Source: Bradyrhizobium sp. NDS-1 (lineage in GTDB: Bacteria > Pseudomonadota > Alphaproteobacteria > Rhizobiales > Xanthobacteraceae). Taken from it: DNA of 64,000 bases. Location of the stretch: contig NZ_CP136628.1 in assembly GCF_032918005.1 (NCBI RefSeq), forward strand, positions 5,007,501 through 5,071,500, given 5' to 3'. Below, piece after piece: positions 60,134 to 64,000 of the stretch. The notes beneath the pieces are model-generated. The model made no database searches and was not told the origin of the DNA. It was given only the letters and a program-made list of their open reading frames with translations. How positions within the stretch are numbered: the first letter of the stretch is position 1; each line of letters begins with the position of its first letter. The translations under genes and the position numbers were made by a program.

Positions 60134-61706
60134 GGCCGGCTCCCGCACGCACGGCCGCGAGTTGCTTCCAGACCGGCCGCGCCGCGAGCCTGGCATTCAG
60201 ATAGGCCGGAAACAGCCGTCCATAATGCAACGCCAATGCCGCGTCCGGCGTTTGCGGCGTCGCAAGATATGGCCGCACCCACGCATCCGCACAGGCCGTC
60301 ATGTCCGGATAGAGGCCGGTCGCCACCGCCGCGATCATGGCGGCGCCCGCAGCGCCCGCCTCGCCGCGGCTACAGACGCGCACGTTGCATTCGAGCGTAG
60401 CGCCAAGGATCGCGCCCAGCGCGCGGCTGCGCGCGGCGCCGCCGGTGATGCGCAGGTCGCGCGGCAGCGCGCCCATCGCGGCGTAGCAATCGCGGGCGGC
60501 GAAGGCGAGCCCTTCCATCACCGCCCGCATCAGATCCCAATAGCCGTGGCGGGTGCGCAACCCCAGGAATTGCGCGCAAGCCTCGTGCGCGACGAACGGG
60601 CCGCGCTCGCCGGCATCGGAAATGAACGGGTGGAACAAGAGTTCGCCGGGGTGCGCTTGCATGACGCGCTCATCGAGCCGTCCGATCAGATCGGCGCGCG
60701 AGCGCGCGATACCCTCGGCGGAGAGCAGATCGCGTGCGAGGTCCAGCAGCCAGTCGATATTCAGCGTCGCCGCCATGTTCGATTGCATCTGCGCATAATG
60801 ACCGGAGACCGGAAACGGCATGGTATAGCCGGTGGCCTCGGCATTGAGGACCACCGCATCGGCGCTGGGCGCGAGGCGCATATGCATGCCGGTCGAGCCG
60901 ATGATGGTGCAGCCGACATCGGGCGCCGGATCGTAGAGTCCCGCCCCCAGCGCATTGCAGATCACGTCGACATAGCCGAGCGAGACCGGAACGCCCTGCG
61001 GCAGGCCGATCTCGCGCGCCGCTGCGGCGTTCAGCGGATGCGTGGTCACGACACCGTCGACGACGTCGGGAAACAGGGTCATGCAATCGGCGATCCCGAT
61101 CAGGCGCGCGGTTTCGGCGTCGAACCGGCGCTTGCGGAAATCGCCGCAGGAGAAGGTCGCCTCCGACGGATCGGTCGCACGCTCGCCGGTGAGCAGGAAA
61201 TACAGCCAGTCCTTGCAATGAAAGGCGGTGCGGGCGCGAGACAGGATCTCGGGCGCATGCGCCTGCAACCAGGCCAGTTGCGGTCCCTGCTGGCAGGCAT
61301 TGAGCCCCGAGCCGGTCCGCCGATAGAGCGCCGCATTGCGCTCGCTGTCGCGGATCCGCTCGACGAGGCCGGCCGCGCGGGAATCCAGCCACAGCAAGGC
61401 GGGCGCGACGGGACGGCCGTCATCATCGATCAGCCAGGTGCCGTCGCCCTGCCCCGTCACCGCGATGGCGGCGAGCCGCGATGCGAGATCGGGAACCGCC
61501 ACCGCCAGGCCGCGCAGGGCGGCAATTGTGTCGTTCCAGGTCCGCGCCATGTCCTGCTCGACATGGCCGCCGACTGACGTCGTGTAGCTGTTCGGCAGCG
61601 CGTATTCGCCGAGCTGCCGCCCGTCGCGCGTGAACGCGACCGTCTTGATCAGGGACGTGCCGGCATCAATGCCGATGATGACGTCGCGGCCAGGCAAGAT
61701 GCTCAT
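60126..61706 (-). CDS. FGGY-family carbohydrate kinase, resembling erythritol kinase
   Basis: This 526-residue protein has both FGGY domains: VIIGIDAGTSLIKTVAFT at the start, VTGQGDGTWLIDDDGRPVAP, LLWLDSRAA, VSLGYVDVICNALGAG, CTIIGSTGMHM and the C-terminal GGAARSRALGAILGA with EAGAAGAAM. The combination of IAVTGQGDGTWL and STGMHM is what I recall from erythritol kinase EryA. It would phosphorylate a tetritol or related polyol with ATP. Its ATG overlaps the ABC ATPase stop (ATGA). Glycerol, xylulose or ribulose kinase activity cannot be excluded. Confidence 0.85.
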   Translation of the reverse strand: MSILPGRDVIIGIDAGTSLIKTVAFTRDGRQLGEYALPNSYTTSVGGHVEQDMARTWNDTIAALRGLAVAVPDLASRLAAIAVTGQGDGTWLIDDDGRPVAPALLWLDSRAAGLVERIRDSERNAALYRRTGSGLNACQQGPQLAWLQAHAPEILSRARTAFHCKDWLYFLLTGERATDPSEATFSCGDFRKRRFDAETARLIGIADCMTLFPDVVDGVVTTHPLNAAAAREIGLPQGVPVSLGYVDVICNALGAGLYDPAPDVGCTIIGSTGMHMRLAPSADAVVLNAEATGYTMPFPVSGHYAQMQSNMAATLNIDWLLDLARDLLSAEGIARSRADLIGRLDERVMQAHPGELLFHPFISDAGERGPFVAHEACAQFLGLRTRHGYWDLMRAVMEGLAFAARDCYAAMGALPRDLRITGGAARSRALGAILGATLECNVRVCSRGEAGAAGAAMIAAVATGLYPDMTACADAWVRPYLATPQTPDAALALHYGRLFPAYLNARLAARPVWKQLAAVRAGAGHA

Positions 61707-62818
61707 GGTCGGGCTGCCTCCGCATGGTGAATGCAGTTGCCGTCGGCGCCGAACAAATGAAGATGCCGTGCCTCCAGCGCGAACGGCAGGATGTCCCCGG
61801 GCCGCGCTGTGATCTTGTTCGGCGTCACCGCGATGAGGAGGCGGCCGTCGCATTCGCCTGCGACATGCGACTGGTCGCCCAGCCACTGGTTGGAGACGAC
61901 GCGCACGCGCACATCGCCGCTGCCGACGGCGATCTTCTGCGGTCTTATGCCGACGCGCAGGCGCGTGCTCTGCGCGAGCGCGCGGCCGGCGGCAGCATCG
62001 AGCGTTTGCGCTGCCAAGCTGAACGCGAGATCCACCCCGATCGAGAGACGAAAACCGCCATCGGCCTGCGCCACCTCGGTCTCGAGCAGGTTCATCGGCG
62101 GCTCGCCGATGAAGCTCGCAACGAACAGGTTCGCCGGATGATCCTTCAACTCCCGTTCGCCGGCGAACTGCTGGAGCACGCCATCCTCCATCACCGCGAT
62201 GCGGTCGGCAAGCGCGCTCGCCTCGGTCTGATCGTGGGTGACGAAGATCGCCGTCATGCCGCGCTCGGCAAGCAAGCCTTTGATCCGTCCGCGCAGCACC
62301 GCGCGCAGCTGCGGCTCGAGCTGGCCCATCGGCTCATCCAGCAGATACAGATCGGCATCGCGCACCAGGGCGCGCGCCAGCGAGACACGCTGCTGCTGCC
62401 CTCCGGAAATCGAGCGCGGATAGCTGTCCAGGATATCGGCGATCTCAACCAGCTGCGCGATCGCCTCGACACGCCGGGTCACCTCGGCATACGAGAGCTG
62501 CTGCGCCTTCAGGGCGAAGGCGATGTTCTCGCGCACAGTGAGCGGCGGATAGAGCGAATAGCCTTCGAAGGCCATCGCCACCCTGCGCTTCGCCGGCGGC
62601 AATTGGTCGATCCGGCGCCGGCCGAGCGTGATCGCCCCCAAGGTAACACTCTCGAAGCCCGCGATCATCCGCAAGGTCGAGGTCTTGCCGCAGCCCGACG
62701 AGCCCAGCAGCGCGACGATCTCTCCCTTGCCGACCTCCATGTCGAGCGCGCGCACCGCATGGACCGGCGGCTTGCCGCGGCTCTGATAGACCTTGTCGAC
62801 CTTGCTGATCTCGAGCAT
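61703..62818 (-). CDS. ABC transporter ATP-binding protein of MalK/UgpC type (second of pair)
   Basis: This 371-residue protein has Walker A GSSGCGKTS (39-47), signature ISGGQQQRVSLARA, Walker B LYLLDEPMGQLEPQ (Glu162) and switch His195 in VTHDQTEA, followed by a TOBE domain. The Q-loop reads MAFEGYSLYP, with Glu85 replacing the usual Gln. The partner ATPase (62841) has the opposite set of defects. ATG 62818 lies 22 bases after the partner stop. The pair should energise a sugar/polyol importer of the GlpST type known in rhizobia. Confidence 0.9.
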   Translation of the reverse strand: MLEISKVDKVYQSRGKPPVHAVRALDMEVGKGEIVALLGSSGCGKTSTLRMIAGFESVTLGAITLGRRRIDQLPPAKRRVAMAFEGYSLYPPLTVRENIAFALKAQQLSYAEVTRRVEAIAQLVEIADILDSYPRSISGGQQQRVSLARALVRDADLYLLDEPMGQLEPQLRAVLRGRIKGLLAERGMTAIFVTHDQTEASALADRIAVMEDGVLQQFAGERELKDHPANLFVASFIGEPPMNLLETEVAQADGGFRLSIGVDLAFSLAAQTLDAAAGRALAQSTRLRVGIRPQKIAVGSGDVRVRVVSNQWLGDQSHVAGECDGRLLIAVTPNKITARPGDILPFALEARHLHLFGADGNCIHHAEAARP

Positions 62819-62840
62819 GCCCACGCCTATCCCGCTCTCC

Positions 62841-63944
62841 TCATGCCGCCTGCCGTCGATGCGACAGTCCGACGCGCAGACCCGTTGCACGGTCGAACAG
62901 AAGCGCCGCCTCCGGCGCGAAGCGAACGAAGACCCCGTCCTCCGCGCTCGCCATGGCCGAGCCCTGCGGCAGGGCGGCGAGCCACTCGGATCCGTCGGCG
63001 AAGCGCAGCAGCAGCACGGCCTTCTCATGCATCGGCGTGACCGCGACGATACGCGCCGGTATGGCGTTTTCGCCGGCTTGGCGGCTGATGACGAGATCAT
63101 CCGGACGCACGCCGAGCCAGCACGGACCGTGATCGACGATCGCGCGATCGGCGGCGTCTAGCCGCACGGGCGTCCCCGCCACCTGCGCGCTGAGCCCGCC
63201 CTGCGCGGCGACCGGCTCGACCTCCGCGAGATTGATGCTGGGATCGCCGAACAGGCGCGCGACCGCAACCGACGCGGGCCTGGCATAGATCTCCTCGGGA
63301 CGCGCGACCTGCACCAGGCGGCCGTCGACCAGCACCGCGATCCGGTCGGCGATCGCCATCGCCTCGCGATAGTCCTGGGTGACGTAGAGGACTGAGGCCG
63401 AGCTCCGCCGCAGCAGGCTCGGCAATTCGAGCCGCATCTCGTAGCGCAGCTTGGCATCGACATTGCGCAAGGGATCGTCGAGCAGCAGCACATCCGGGTT
63501 GCCGATCAGGGCGCGCGCGAGCGCGGTGCGCTGCTTCTGCCCGTTCGACAATTCGCGCGGCCTGTGGCCGAGCACATGCTCGATCTTCAGCAGCCGGCTG
63601 ATCGACTTGACCCGGCTCGCCACCTCCGCGGCGCCCTTGGCTCGCAGGCCGCTAGCTATGTTGTTCTGCGCGCTCATGTGGGGAAACAGGGCAAAGTTCT
63701 GGAAGGCCATGCCGATCCCGCGCTGCTCGGGCGGCGCGCCCACGATCGATCGACCGCCGACCAGGATGTCTCCCTCGTCCGGTTCGAACATGCCCGCGAT
63801 CATGCGCAGGAGCACGGTCTTGCCGCTGCCGGACGGACCGAACACCGCGACGATTTCGCCGGGCTCGACCGCCAGCGAAAGATCCTCGGCGCAGCGGACC
63901 GGGCCGAACGACTTGCCGACGGCGTTGAGTTCAAGACGCGCCAT
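62841..63944 (-). CDS. ABC transporter ATP-binding protein of MalK/UgpC type (first of pair, degenerate catalytic residues)
   Basis: This 367-residue protein has Walker A GPSGSGKT (36-43), Gln82 in the Q-loop MAFQNFALFPH and signature LSNGQKQRTALARA (132-145). However, Walker B reads VLLLDDPLRNVD, so the catalytic Glu is Asp157, and the switch histidine is Gln190 in VTQDYREA. A TOBE domain follows. It starts five bases after the permease stop. It probably pairs with the 61703 ATPase in a heterodimer having one normal and one impaired ATP site. Confidence 0.9.
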   Translation of the reverse strand: MARLELNAVGKSFGPVRCAEDLSLAVEPGEIVAVFGPSGSGKTVLLRMIAGMFEPDEGDILVGGRSIVGAPPEQRGIGMAFQNFALFPHMSAQNNIASGLRAKGAAEVASRVKSISRLLKIEHVLGHRPRELSNGQKQRTALARALIGNPDVLLLDDPLRNVDAKLRYEMRLELPSLLRRSSASVLYVTQDYREAMAIADRIAVLVDGRLVQVARPEEIYARPASVAVARLFGDPSINLAEVEPVAAQGGLSAQVAGTPVRLDAADRAIVDHGPCWLGVRPDDLVISRQAGENAIPARIVAVTPMHEKAVLLLRFADGSEWLAALPQGSAMASAEDGVFVRFAPEAALLFDRATGLRVGLSHRRQAA

Positions 63945-63948
63945 GCTG

Positions 63949-64000
63949 TCAGCCTTTCACCGCACCGAGCGACAGGCCCTCGACCAGATAGCGCTGCGCG
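63949..64000 (-). CDS. Carbohydrate ABC transporter permease, C-terminal end (cut by window edge)
   Basis: Only the last 16 codons are in the window. They read AQRYLVEGLSLGAVKG, the standard C-terminus of MalG-type inner-membrane permeases, followed by TGA. The gene continues beyond the window and must be upstream in the same operon as the two ATPases. A second permease and a binding protein are expected outside. Confidence 0.7.
   Translation of the reverse strand, partial: AQRYLVEGLSLGAVKG

Overview
The window looks like chromosome of a GC-rich alphaproteobacterium, most likely Bradyrhizobium or a close relative. The basis is codon usage, an H-NS type with the PRWL-ended DNA-binding motif, an ExoP/Wzc-type polysaccharide co-polymerase, many MmgE/PrpD, LivHMGF, Bug/TctC and SDR catabolic genes, and a 71-residue zinc-ribbon protein of a kind I associate with Bradyrhizobium. 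This assignment is inference. I see no rRNA, tRNA or CRISPR array.

Region 1 (1-36 kb) is a surface-polysaccharide locus. A long minus-strand operon (12448 down to 442) encodes a WecG-type glycosyltransferase, WecB, WecC, a Gfo/Idh oxidoreductase, a Wzx flippase, a hexapeptide acetyltransferase, two DegT aminotransferases around an SDR epimerase/dehydratase, a glycosyltransferase-methyltransferase fusion and a methyltransferase. Together these suggest UDP-ManNAcA-type and diamino/diacetamido sugars feeding a repeat unit. A second minus-strand operon (25625 down to 13533) encodes a 2317-residue repeat protein, a 106-residue protein, a type I secretion ATPase, its HlyD adaptor and an unknown 390-residue protein. 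A third (29112 down to 25689) is rfbCBDA for dTDP-L-rhamnose. On the plus strand follow a Wzc-type tyrosine autokinase, a polytopic Wzy-like protein and a WbaP/ExoY-type initiating sugar transferase.

Region 2 (35.5-41.7 kb) is accessory DNA. It holds two H-NS paralogues, AT-rich gaps, and a minus-strand cassette of an 81-residue protein, a possible 33-residue peptide, a PqqD-HprK fusion kinase and an NTP_transf_5 nucleotidyltransferase. I consider this cassette the best candidate for an undescribed modification system. It also has a zinc-ribbon protein and the frameshifted N-terminal stub of a phage-type integrase.

Region 3 (41.7-56.7 kb) is a catabolic module bracketed by a pair of imperfect direct repeats (41208-41251 and 56737-56769). 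A divergent promoter with a perfect GntR-type palindrome (44469-44479) separates a minus-strand group (MmgE/PrpD, carboxymuconolactone-decarboxylase-like, lactonase-like metallo-hydrolase) from a plus-strand group. The plus group has a hydroxyisobutyrate-dehydrogenase-like enzyme, a second PrpD, LivH, a LivM-LivG fusion, LivF, two tandem binding proteins, a second carboxymuconolactone-decarboxylase-like protein, two SDRs, a GntR/FCD regulator and a TctC/Bug binding protein. The growth substrate is unknown but probably a carboxylic acid or lactone.

Region 4 (56.8-64 kb, minus strand, continuing past the window) is a polyol/sugar-acid operon: ABC permease (partial), two ABC ATPases with complementary sequence defects, an FGGY kinase resembling erythritol kinase, a 2-hydroxyacid dehydrogenase, a class II aldolase and a GlpD-family dehydrogenase. 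Adjacent genes overlap by a few bases throughout regions 1 and 4, implying tight translational coupling.
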